From positions 1-15,921 of the forward strand of contig CAMWKY010000017.1 of assembly GCA_947174965.1 (NCBI GenBank): a stretch of DNA of 15,921 bases. The letters are read 5' to 3'. How positions within the stretch are numbered: position 1 is the first letter of the stretch; each line of letters begins with the position of its first letter. The position numbers were made by a program, and so were the translations under genes. The notes under the pieces were generated by a model, which did no database searches, was not told where the DNA came from, and saw nothing but the letters and a program-made list of their open reading frames with translations. This DNA is from an uncultured Ruminococcus sp. GTDB lineage: Bacteria; Bacillota; Clostridia; Oscillospirales; Ruminococcaceae. Shown here in pieces: positions 10,089 to 15,921 of this stretch.

Positions 10089-11636
10089 TTATTTGATTAA
10101 TTCGCCGATTATGTCCTGTTTACGTTTTATTTTCTTTGAAGTTGTCTTATTGAACTCAACATCACGTATGCGCATACGTCTTATAGCTTTCGGGGTGGAA
10201 ACTGTTTTATTGACTTCTGAAACATGATTTGTAAAAAGCTCCTTTATCTTGTCAATGCCGTTTTCTGCAAGAAATTCCTGATTAGGATAAATTTCTGCTG
10301 TAATCTGTCCGTCCTCTGCGTATACAAGAACTTCTGAAAGCCAGTCAAGACCCGAAAACTTGTTTTCAAGTTCTTCCGGAGAAACATTTTCGCCGTTGCT
10401 TAAAATAATGAGATTCTTTTTTCTGCCGGTGATATAGAGATGATTTGTGTTGTCAACATAACCTAAATCACCTGTTCTAAGCCAGCCGTCTTCTGTAAGT
10501 GATTCTGCCGTAGCTTCAGGATTTTTATAATATCCTGCCATTACAGACGGACTTTTTGCCCATATTTCACCATCAACAATTTTAACCTGACAGCCGTTAA
10601 CAATCGTGCCGACGCTCTCCATATTTGTATCATCAAGATGAGCTGTTGATATTCTTGGTGAACATTCTGTCATGCCGTAACCTTGTGCTATTGGTATGTT
10701 GAAACTGCGGTAAGCTTCGGAAAGTGTGGGATTGAGATATGCACCACCGCTGTAAATTCCTCTGAGACGACCGCCGAATGTTGCAGTTGCAACGGCATTT
10801 ATATCTGCTTCGGGGTGAGCATCTGTAAAAGCCTTGATTTTTCTGTATATTGTTTCTGCAATCATAGGGACAAGAAGTATAATTGTAGGCTGGAAAAGCT
10901 TGAGATTCTGCGCTATGTGCATCATGGAATCATTTACGCATACCTGTGTGCCGTATCTGAGAGAAAGAAGTATATCGCAGGTAAAGCAGTATACATGATG
11001 AATAGGGAGAACAGACAGAAGCACATCACTTTCATCACTTTCATTATCCTGACACATTGTATTGTCGATAAAATTGCTGTGGAGAAGCATAACACCCTTG
11101 CTCAATCCCGTTGTACCTGATGTGAAAAGGATAGCTGCCAGACTATCAGGAGAAATTGGTGTCCACTCCATAGGCTCGTATGATTCAAGCACCTTTGCAA
11201 GACTTGTTTCGCCCTCAACTTCCTGCAATGATACAAAAGTCTTTACCATAGGGCAGTTTTTGCGGACAGCATCAAGCATTGGTACAAACTTCTTGTCAAA
11301 AAAGAATACTTCTGAATCAGAACGGCGGAGGTGGTCACATAAATCGTCCTCTTTCATCTGTGCATCAAGCGGTACAATGACATTTCCACTGCACGCCGTA
11401 CCGAAATATGCAGTAAGATATGCACTGCTTGTTGCACCGATTAATGAAGCATGAACTTTTTTTCCCTGTGTTTCTGCGAGAAACCTTCCTACACGCTTAC
11501 TGTTTTCGCAAAGCTGTCTGAATGACGTTTCAACAATGTTCTTTCCGATTTTTTCTTTGAGGAAAGTTTTATCTCCGTAACATTCTGCGGATTCTGCAAT
11601 TAAATCCTGCAATGTTTTTACTTTTGACTTATCCAT
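10089..11636 (-). CDS. AMP-forming acyl ligase (acyl-ACP/acyl-CoA synthetase-like adenylation enzyme)
   Basis: A 515-residue stand-alone adenylate-forming enzyme (ANL superfamily) that should activate a carboxylic acid with ATP and transfer it to a thiol. Core motifs occur in order: LFTSGTTGLSKGVM (170-183), YGMTE (320-324), TGDLGY (388-393), GRKKNLIILSNGENVSPEELE (404-424), and a C-terminal TSKKIKR with Lys502 in the place of the catalytic lysine. The PIHHVYCF stretch (211-218) resembles the PxxH motif of acyl-CoA and acyl-ACP synthetases more than the aspartate-bearing pocket of amino-acid-activating A domains, so a fatty or other non-amino acid is the likelier substrate (inference). It has no fused carrier domain. 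The gene lies 11 nt after an acyl carrier protein gene, the probable thiol acceptor. TAAGGAG precedes the start. Confidence 0.9.
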   Translation of the reverse strand: MDKSKVKTLQDLIAESAECYGDKTFLKEKIGKNIVETSFRQLCENSKRVGRFLAETQGKKVHASLIGATSSAYLTAYFGTACSGNVIVPLDAQMKEDDLCDHLRRSDSEVFFFDKKFVPMLDAVRKNCPMVKTFVSLQEVEGETSLAKVLESYEPMEWTPISPDSLAAILFTSGTTGLSKGVMLLHSNFIDNTMCQDNESDESDVLLSVLPIHHVYCFTCDILLSLRYGTQVCVNDSMMHIAQNLKLFQPTIILLVPMIAETIYRKIKAFTDAHPEADINAVATATFGGRLRGIYSGGAYLNPTLSEAYRSFNIPIAQGYGMTECSPRISTAHLDDTNMESVGTIVNGCQVKIVDGEIWAKSPSVMAGYYKNPEATAESLTEDGWLRTGDLGYVDNTNHLYITGRKKNLIILSNGENVSPEELENKFSGLDWLSEVLVYAEDGQITAEIYPNQEFLAENGIDKIKELFTNHVSEVNKTVSTPKAIRRMRIRDVEFNKTTSKKIKRKQDIIGELIK

Positions 11637-11647
11637 AAAAATACTCC

Positions 11648-11872
11648 TTATTTAAGACTTTCAATATACTTGATTGCTTCACCTACAGTTGTGATTTTGA
11701 GTACATCTTCTTCCTCAACTGTAATTTCAAAAGTCTCCTCAACTTCTCCGAGAAAACTCATGAAGTCGTATGAGTTGAAGCCTAAATCTTCAATGAAACG
11801 TGAGTTTTCTGTAACTGCGCTTTCCTCAACATCAACATAATTTACAATGATTTCTTTAATCTGCTCAAACAT
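11648..11872 (-). CDS. stand-alone acyl/peptidyl carrier protein
   Basis: A 74-residue acidic four-helix carrier protein. The phosphopantetheine site reads DLGFNSYDFMSFL with Ser34 as the attachment serine. The usual DSL is replaced by NSY, which is uncommon for housekeeping AcpP and fits a dedicated carrier. Length and charge are normal for the family. It is the only carrier in the cluster and sits between the condensation-domain gene (31-nt gap) and the acyl ligase (11-nt gap), so it probably accepts the ligase product and presents it for condensation. AAAGGAG lies 8 nt before the ATG. No phosphopantetheinyl transferase is encoded in the window, so one from elsewhere must activate it. Confidence 0.93.
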   Translation of the reverse strand: MFEQIKEIIVNYVDVEESAVTENSRFIEDLGFNSYDFMSFLGEVEETFEITVEEEDVLKITTVGEAIKYIESLK

Positions 11873-11903
11873 AGTAAAATCTCCTTTATATATTATTGTT
11901 TGC

Positions 11904-13310
11904 TTATATCATATCAAGAATTTCGCCAATTGTGCGGTTGCTGTTCTCAATTCCTCTGAATATTACACGGCAGAGGTAGTAATAGAAATATTCCATTTCA
12001 TAATCAGTTACAGCGGCTTTCTGATACTCAAAGTTAAAGTTAAGTCCACCGTCTTCTACACGGTGCATAACTGTAAGATAAAGTGGCTGTGCGGCAACAC
12101 CGTTCGTATACCAGAAGCTCTTATACGGAATATCAGGAATATCATCTGATGTCTGCTTCATTGACATTGGCTGATAGGTAAGACTAAGACTTTCATAAGT
12201 CTTGCCCTGAGTATTCCAATGATTAGCCGACATCATCATCTGTGCGACTGAATCATAATTGGCATGACGGAAAATAGCGTTCTGCTTTTCCTGATACATT
12301 TTAAGACCGTCCATAAAAGTCATATCGGGACTCATGATTGTACGAATCGGGAAAAAGTGTATTCTTGTACCGCCTGAACGCTTTTCAAGAAGTGTGCCAC
12401 GTCTTGCAACGCAGGTTCTGACAGAAACATCTTTTTCATTATCGTTGAACTTCGAAAGAACTGTCCTCAATCCCATAAGGAGCAGGCACACAACAGGAAC
12501 ATGATTTTCCTCGCAGAATTTCAGCAAACGGTCGGACGGTTCTTTTTCAAGCTGAAAAACAGATATTGAAGCACGGGTATCTGTCTTTTTGTTGCTTGCG
12601 GCTCTTAAATTCGGGTTATTTTCCTCACGTCTTTGAGTAATCAGCTTGCCCATACCGTTAAAATCAGTATACATAGGCTCACTTTCTGTTGTTATATCTT
12701 TCCAGAACTTCTCATCTTTCTGACGTGCCGGAGAATTTGCCTCATATGCAAGGTCTTTTTCAAGGCACTTGATATATGACTGCATAGGCTTCGGATATTC
12801 AGTGCCGTAACGTTTGTTGCAGTAAATCTGGAGAACATCAGAATAAAAAGTGATGATAGAACTTGAATCCATTGTCATATGGTCAACTTTGCTGTATATA
12901 CCGTTATAGCCGTCGGGGAGTTTAATCATTTTAATGAGATTCATGGGTGAGTTGAATCTCTCAAAAGGTACAGCAGTCCATTTACGCATTTCATTATGTG
13001 CATCTTCTTCATTCCAGTTTGAAAAATCGACAAGTTCAATATCTCTGTCATCAAATGGCACAAGATACTGTAAAACATCACCGTTTTCCTCCTGATAGAA
13101 ACGGAGACGCATTGAATCAAGACGATTATATGCCTCCTTTATAGCACTTTTAAGAAGATTGAAGTCCGTATCCTGCTGAATATACAAGCCAGTTCCTATA
13201 TTAAGAAGCTGATGAAACGGACAGGAAAGTCTTGAAAAATTGTGAATACGCTGTGCGGCTGTAAGCGGATAAGCTTCAACCTTAACGCTGTTGATGATTA
13301 ATTCTTTCAT
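11904..13310 (-). CDS. free-standing NRPS condensation-domain protein
   Basis: A 468-residue protein of the condensation (C) domain / CoA-dependent acyltransferase fold, with no fused adenylation or carrier domain. The N-terminal PLTAAQRIH (15-23) matches core motif C1. The active-site motif HHxxxDG is present as DHMTMDS at residues 143-149: the second, catalytic histidine (His144) and the structural aspartate (Asp148) are kept, while the first His is Asp and the Gly is Ser. GGTRIHFFPIRTIM (313-326) fits the C5 strand, and VAAQPLYLTV near 405-414 matches the later conserved strand. Full two-lobe length (about 450) is present. It most likely joins the carrier-bound acyl group to an amine or alcohol. 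The second substrate is unknown. AAAGGAG lies 8 nt before the ATG. Confidence 0.85.
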   Translation of the reverse strand: MKELIINSVKVEAYPLTAAQRIHNFSRLSCPFHQLLNIGTGLYIQQDTDFNLLKSAIKEAYNRLDSMRLRFYQEENGDVLQYLVPFDDRDIELVDFSNWNEEDAHNEMRKWTAVPFERFNSPMNLIKMIKLPDGYNGIYSKVDHMTMDSSSIITFYSDVLQIYCNKRYGTEYPKPMQSYIKCLEKDLAYEANSPARQKDEKFWKDITTESEPMYTDFNGMGKLITQRREENNPNLRAASNKKTDTRASISVFQLEKEPSDRLLKFCEENHVPVVCLLLMGLRTVLSKFNDNEKDVSVRTCVARRGTLLEKRSGGTRIHFFPIRTIMSPDMTFMDGLKMYQEKQNAIFRHANYDSVAQMMMSANHWNTQGKTYESLSLTYQPMSMKQTSDDIPDIPYKSFWYTNGVAAQPLYLTVMHRVEDGGLNFNFEYQKAAVTDYEMEYFYYYLCRVIFRGIENSNRTIGEILDMI

Positions 13311-13330
13311 GATTAAAACTCCTTTATTTT

Positions 13331-14287
13331 TCAGACAGTTTCGGGAATCCAGTTATTTATAAACTCAATTTCCTTGCTTTCATATTGCTCTGTATTTTCA
13401 TATGCACTTGCACCATGACCCGCATTTTCCACAACAAGTATATCTTTCGGTGCAATGCAGGCATCATAATTTTCATATACCATTCTTGTTGGTACAAAAT
13501 TATCTAATTCTCCGTGAATGAACAGGACAGGACGGTCATTTGTTTTCATAGCCGTGATTGTTGAATAGTCATCAAAGCCATATCCTGCTTTTTTTCTGCA
13601 CATCATTGAATTTATCTTCATAACAGGAAATTCAGGTATATGATAGTCACGTTTCAGAATATGTGCAAAAACATCATGCGGAGAAGTAAATGCGCAGTCG
13701 CTTATGATGCATTTTACATTCTCTGGAAATTCGGGAAGTCCAGATGCCATAAGAACTGTTGTTCCACCCATTGATGTTCCGTGCAGAAGTATTCTTACAT
13801 CTTCACCGAAACGCTTGATAACATAGTTAATCCATGAAATGCAGTCGAATCTGTCAAGAATACCAAAACCGATATAATCGCCCTCACTGTCTCCATGCGC
13901 TCTGTGGTCGGGCATAAGGCAGTCAAAACCTTGTCTGTGGAAAAAATATGCGTGAGAAGACGAATCAAGACCCTTGCTTGTGTAGCCGTGTTCTATAATT
14001 GCAACTCTGCCGGTCGGCTTTTCAGCAGGAAGATACCATGCGTGAAGTCTGATACCGTCACGTGCTGTAATATATATTTCCTCAAGATTTTGAGAGCGTA
14101 CCCACTCGCCACGTGGAGTAAGAGTTTTTTTGTATTCCTCCCACTTTGCCATATCTGCCATTTCGTTGAGATCAACTTTTACACCGTCCTGACGTGGTAT
14201 TACCTTATTAAAAAGGGTATATGCGGCATATACCGAAACAGCTCCTGCAACAGTAACAGTTCCGAGTACAGCATTTAACAATTTCAT
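13331..14287 (-). CDS. membrane-anchored alpha/beta hydrolase
   Basis: A 318-residue serine hydrolase with an N-terminal hydrophobic anchor (about residues 3-25), so the catalytic domain probably lies outside the membrane. The oxyanion-side EHGYTS (99-104), nucleophile elbow GTSMGG (Ser172), acid in GELDNFVP (Asp262) and histidine in NAGHGAS (His291) make a full triad. It resembles the YqkD/COG1073 group of esterase-like proteins. As first gene of the operon, 20 nt before the condensation-domain gene, it could release, cleave or export-process the product, or detoxify a related ester; none of these can be chosen from sequence. The ATG at 14287 is preferred. A TTG at 14329 would start inside the operator with a very short leader and no ribosome binding site. 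Confidence 0.85.
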   Translation of the reverse strand: MKLLNAVLGTVTVAGAVSVYAAYTLFNKVIPRQDGVKVDLNEMADMAKWEEYKKTLTPRGEWVRSQNLEEIYITARDGIRLHAWYLPAEKPTGRVAIIEHGYTSKGLDSSSHAYFFHRQGFDCLMPDHRAHGDSEGDYIGFGILDRFDCISWINYVIKRFGEDVRILLHGTSMGGTTVLMASGLPEFPENVKCIISDCAFTSPHDVFAHILKRDYHIPEFPVMKINSMMCRKKAGYGFDDYSTITAMKTNDRPVLFIHGELDNFVPTRMVYENYDACIAPKDILVVENAGHGASAYENTEQYESKEIEFINNWIPETV

Positions 14288-14310
14288 TTGATAAAAGCAC
14301 CAGCTTTCTG

Positions 14311-14333
14311 AAATTTGACTGTCGGTCAAATTT
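14311..14333. promoter_or_regulatory. TetR-type operator 1 (downstream of the - strand start point)
   Basis: A perfect 9-bp inverted repeat, AAATTTGAC and GTCAAATTT, is separated by 5 nt. The core TTGACnGnCnGTCAA is shared with a second site centred exactly 45 bp away. It lies just downstream of the predicted - strand start point, in the hydrolase leader, where a bound repressor would block elongation or initiation. The divergently encoded TetR protein is the obvious ligand. Confidence 0.8.
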
Positions 14334-14345
14334 CTGTTTTTTTAT

Positions 14346-14374
14346 ATTCTATCACGGATTTGACCGCCGGTCAA
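14346..14374 (-). promoter_or_regulatory. sigma-A promoter of the hydrolase/condensation/ACP/ligase operon
   Basis: Read on the - strand, a -35 box TTGACC (14374-14369) is followed after exactly 17 nt by a -10 box TAGAAT (14351-14346). Each matches consensus at five of six bases. The start point is expected near 14339, giving a leader of about 50 nt. The -35 box is one arm of operator 2. Confidence 0.8.
14360..14374. promoter_or_regulatory. TetR-type operator 2 (over the -35 box)
   Basis: TTGACCG-C-CGGTCAA is a perfect 7-bp inverted repeat around one central base. It shares the TTGACnGnCnGTCAA core with operator 1. It covers the -35 box of the - strand promoter, so repressor binding should exclude RNA polymerase. 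It lies about 20 bp upstream of the tetR -35 region, so an effect on tetR itself is less certain. Confidence 0.8.
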
Positions 14375-14393
14375 GTGTTTTTCAAAAAAAATA

Positions 14394-14422
14394 TTGCATT
14401 TTTCAAAAGTTTGTGATATAAT
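14394..14422 (+). promoter_or_regulatory. promoter of the tetR gene
   Basis: A perfect -10 box TATAAT (14417-14422) preceded by TGA makes an extended -10. The -35 position 17 nt upstream reads TTGCAT (14394-14399), a poor match that an extended -10 can tolerate. The start point is expected near 14429, with AAGGAGG (14438-14444) 10 nt before the start codon. Confidence 0.7.
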
Positions 14423-14454
14423 TAAAAAAAATCCATGAAGGAGGATAATATTAT

Positions 14455-15066
14455 ATGAAAATTGATAAGAGAGAGCAGATACTTGAATCGGCGCAGGAAC
14501 TTATGTGCCAGATTCCTGACAAGGATATTTCCGTAAATCTTATTGCCCAGAAGGCAGGAATTGCAAAAGGCGGAGTTTACTATTATTTCAAGAGCAAGGA
14601 CGAAATACTTGACGCTGTAATCGAAAAATGCTATAAAAATGCGATACATGAATTTTTCAGGGGTCTTGACTATGAGGGAACGTCATTGCAGAAGATAAAG
14701 TTGTTGTTTCAGTCAATAATAAAAAGTGAGTTCAGCAACAATGAAAAAAACCTTATTTTAAGTTTGCACCTAAGCGAAAATATACAGCTTCACAACAAAA
14801 TGAAAATGATTGCCGTTCAGGAAATTTCACCCATTCTAACGGCACTGCTTCAGCAAGGTTGCGCAGAGGGAAGTATACAAACGGAATATCCGAAAGAAAG
14901 CGCAGAAATGATTGTTGCAGTTATCACATTTTTTCTTGATACCAGTCTTTTTCCGTCCGACAGTATTTCAACATATCACAAATTGAAAATATTTGCTCAT
15001 GTTCTTGAAACAAGTCTTCATGCTGTTCCCGGAAGTTTCAACTTTCTTTTTGAGCCGATTCCGTGA
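14455..15066 (+). CDS. TetR/AcrR-family transcriptional repressor
   Basis: A 203-residue one-component regulator. The N-terminal domain (about 1-55) shows the TetR helix-turn-helix: KREQILESAQELM, then ISVNLIAQKAGIAKGGVYYYFKSKDEIL, with the typical YYYF and KDEIL positions. The C-terminal region is helical and variable, as expected of a ligand and dimerisation domain. It contains EISPILTALLQQG near residues 122-134. The gene is divergent from the hydrolase operon, and two matching palindromes lie between them, so it is very likely the operon repressor, released by an unknown small molecule, perhaps an acyl compound. There is no evidence linking it to the MATE pump, which lies 13 kb away. Confidence 0.93.
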   Translation: MKIDKREQILESAQELMCQIPDKDISVNLIAQKAGIAKGGVYYYFKSKDEILDAVIEKCYKNAIHEFFRGLDYEGTSLQKIKLLFQSIIKSEFSNNEKNLILSLHLSENIQLHNKMKMIAVQEISPILTALLQQGCAEGSIQTEYPKESAEMIVAVITFFLDTSLFPSDSISTYHKLKIFAHVLETSLHAVPGSFNFLFEPIP

Positions 15067-15086
15067 AAAACAGTAACAAAGTTCCG

Positions 15087-15120
15087 TTATACAGCATATA
15101 CTGTAAATAATGCTGAATAA
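15087..15120 (+). other. overlapping palindromes after tetR: weak terminator or operator
   Basis: An 11-bp inverted repeat with one mismatch has arms TTATACAGCAT (15087-15097) and ATGCTGAATAA (15110-15120). A second one inside it, TACAGCATATACTGTA (15090-15105), is palindromic at 14 of 16 positions. A TTTTT run follows at 15127-15131. The stem is AT-rich and the T-run is 6 nt away, so terminator function is doubtful, and a protein-binding site for the next gene is equally possible. Confidence 0.35.
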
Positions 15121-15134
15121 AGGGGCTTTTTGTT

Positions 15135-15473
15135 ATGGACGGAATTATTATCACTGTTGCTGTTGTTCTTGGTGTTATAGCTTTTATTGAAATTATATCG
15201 CTGTTTTTCACGATACCGCTTGAAAATTCTCCGCCATATGTTACAGTTCTACCTGTTTTTTCGGAGGACGAACAGTTTCAGCAGAGACTTGAATATATCA
15301 TGCAGAAAAGCTGTGGCAGAATCAATATAATTATTGTGGATTATTCTGCAAATCCGCTTCAAAAGGAGCTTTGCAGGCAGTTTACAGAGGATAATCCTGA
15401 TGCTGTTTTTATTTCCAGCAATGAACTTGAAAAATATTTTGCTGAAACATTTGCAATTTCCGAAAAAATATAG
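15135..15473 (+). CDS. small single-pass membrane protein of unknown function
   Basis: A 112-residue protein that I do not recognise. Residues 4-27 form one strongly hydrophobic segment, with few charges before it, giving an anchored protein with a soluble C-terminal part. That part alternates strand-like and helix-like stretches: YVTVLPVF, EQFQQRLEYIMQ, INIIIVDYS, QKELCRQFTED, AVFIS and ELEKYFAETF, which suggests a small beta-alpha-beta (Rossmann-like) fold. No catalytic motif is visible. AAAGGGG (15119-15125) precedes the ATG with 9-nt spacing. It lies 68 nt after tetR and 40 nt before the recD2 start, and the recD2 promoter overlaps its end, so the two can be transcribed separately. Confidence 0.7.
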   Translation: MDGIIITVAVVLGVIAFIEIISLFFTIPLENSPPYVTVLPVFSEDEQFQQRLEYIMQKSCGRINIIIVDYSANPLQKELCRQFTEDNPDAVFISSNELEKYFAETFAISEKI

Positions 15474-15479
15474 TATAAT
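15451..15479 (+). promoter_or_regulatory. promoter of the recD2-like gene
   Basis: A -35 box TTGCAA (15451-15456, four of six matches) and a perfect -10 TATAAT (15474-15479) are separated by 17 nt. The -35 lies inside the end of the upstream gene and the -10 starts right after its stop codon. The expected start point is near 15486, about 28 nt before the ATG. Confidence 0.7.
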
Positions 15480-15513
15480 GATATATGCAGTGAAAAATAA
15501 AAGAGGTGGAATT

Positions 15514-15921
15514 ATGAGCAATGAAGATTTGCGAATTGAAGGCACAGTTGAAAAAGTTATATTTTTTAACGAAAATAACGGCTATACTGTTATAAAACTT
15601 GAAACAGACGACGGACTATTTTCTGTTGTCGGAAATCTTGGCAAGATTGATGAGGGCGAAAGCCTTATTCTTGACGGAAAATTTGTTGTCAATCAGAAAT
15701 ATGGTATGCAGTTTGTAGCTCAATATTGTGAGAGAAAACTTCCTGATACATCTGTAAATATCGAAAAATTTCTTGCATCTGGAGCAATACAAAGTATAAC
15801 AAAATCAATTGCAAAGAAGATTATAAATGCTTTTGGTGATGATACACTGAATATCATGGAGAAAACACCTGAAAGACTTACAGAAATAAAAGGAATCTCA
15901 CAGAAAAGGTGTGATATGATA
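15514..15921 (+). CDS. recD2: RecD2-like SF1B DNA helicase, N-terminal part (runs off the window)
   Basis: The first 136 codons of a gene with no stop before the window end. The N-terminus LRIEGTVEKVIFFNENNGYT is the typical opening of RecD2 (RecD-like helicase without RecBC). An OB-like region follows (about 6-72), with VVGNLGKIDEGESLILDGKF and KYGMQFVAQ. Then SGAIQSITKSIAKKIINAFG and LTEIKGISQKRC (about 86-132) match the helix-hairpin-helix region that precedes the helicase core. RecD2 proteins unwind DNA 5' to 3' in repair and replication stress. The Walker motifs lie beyond the window. GAGGTGG (15503-15509) is the ribosome binding site, and the full protein should be about 720-750 residues. 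Confidence 0.92.
   Translation, partial: MSNEDLRIEGTVEKVIFFNENNGYTVIKLETDDGLFSVVGNLGKIDEGESLILDGKFVVNQKYGMQFVAQYCERKLPDTSVNIEKFLASGAIQSITKSIAKKIINAFGDDTLNIMEKTPERLTEIKGISQKRCDMI

Noticed and set aside
14288-14329. TTG start at 14329 extending the hydrolase
   Set aside because: It would begin inside operator 1, about 10 nt from the predicted transcript start, with no ribosome binding site. The ATG at 14287 places the hydrophobic anchor at the N-terminus.
14435-14458. Seven-codon frame overlapping the tetR start
   Set aside because: The ATG at 14435 has no ribosome binding site before it and instead contains the one for tetR, so it is unlikely to be translated.

Overview
The window looks like chromosomal DNA from an AT-rich, low-GC Gram-positive anaerobe. 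A Ruminococcus-like member of the Clostridia is the best guess, inferred from strong AAGGAGG ribosome binding sites, near-consensus sigma-A promoters, a bacterial V-type ATPase operon and a RecD2-type helicase. The species cannot be named from the sequence alone.

Layout. Positions 51-1382 encode a MATE-family efflux protein. After an AT-rich gap comes a perfect-consensus extended -10 promoter (1431-1459) and a structured leader of about 95 nt, followed by a complete nine-gene V-type ATPase operon (1560-10038, + strand). Its order is G/H (ntpF), I, K, E, C, F (ntpG), A, B, D. This matches the order of the Enterococcus hirae Na+-V-ATPase operon up to ntpD, but ntpH and ntpJ are not present. The genes are packed with 4-nt, 8-nt and 1-nt overlaps. 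The K subunit carries all the residues known to bind Na+ in E. hirae, so a sodium-pumping rotary ATPase is likely. The operon ends at a bidirectional hairpin terminator (10053-10081) shared with the converging operon.

Positions 14287 down to 10089 (- strand) form a four-gene operon: a membrane-anchored alpha/beta hydrolase, a free-standing NRPS condensation-domain protein, a single acyl carrier protein, and an AMP-forming acyl ligase. A TetR-family regulator (14455-15066) is divergently transcribed. The 167-bp intergenic region holds two copies of one palindrome (core TTGACnGnCnGTCAA). One overlaps the -35 box of the operon promoter and the other lies just downstream of its start point. Together this looks like a small, self-contained, inducible pathway in which an acid is adenylated, loaded on the carrier protein and joined to a nucleophile by the condensation-domain protein. 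Its product is unknown. This is the most interesting part of the window.

The right end holds a small unrecognised single-pass membrane protein (15135-15473), a promoter, and the first 136 codons of a RecD2-like helicase that runs off the window.

The second notable observation is the ATPase leader RNA. A 10-bp hairpin there uses a pyrimidine stretch that could instead pair with the ribosome binding site of the first gene, as in a translational on/off switch. No tRNA, rRNA, CRISPR array, insertion sequence or attachment site was seen.
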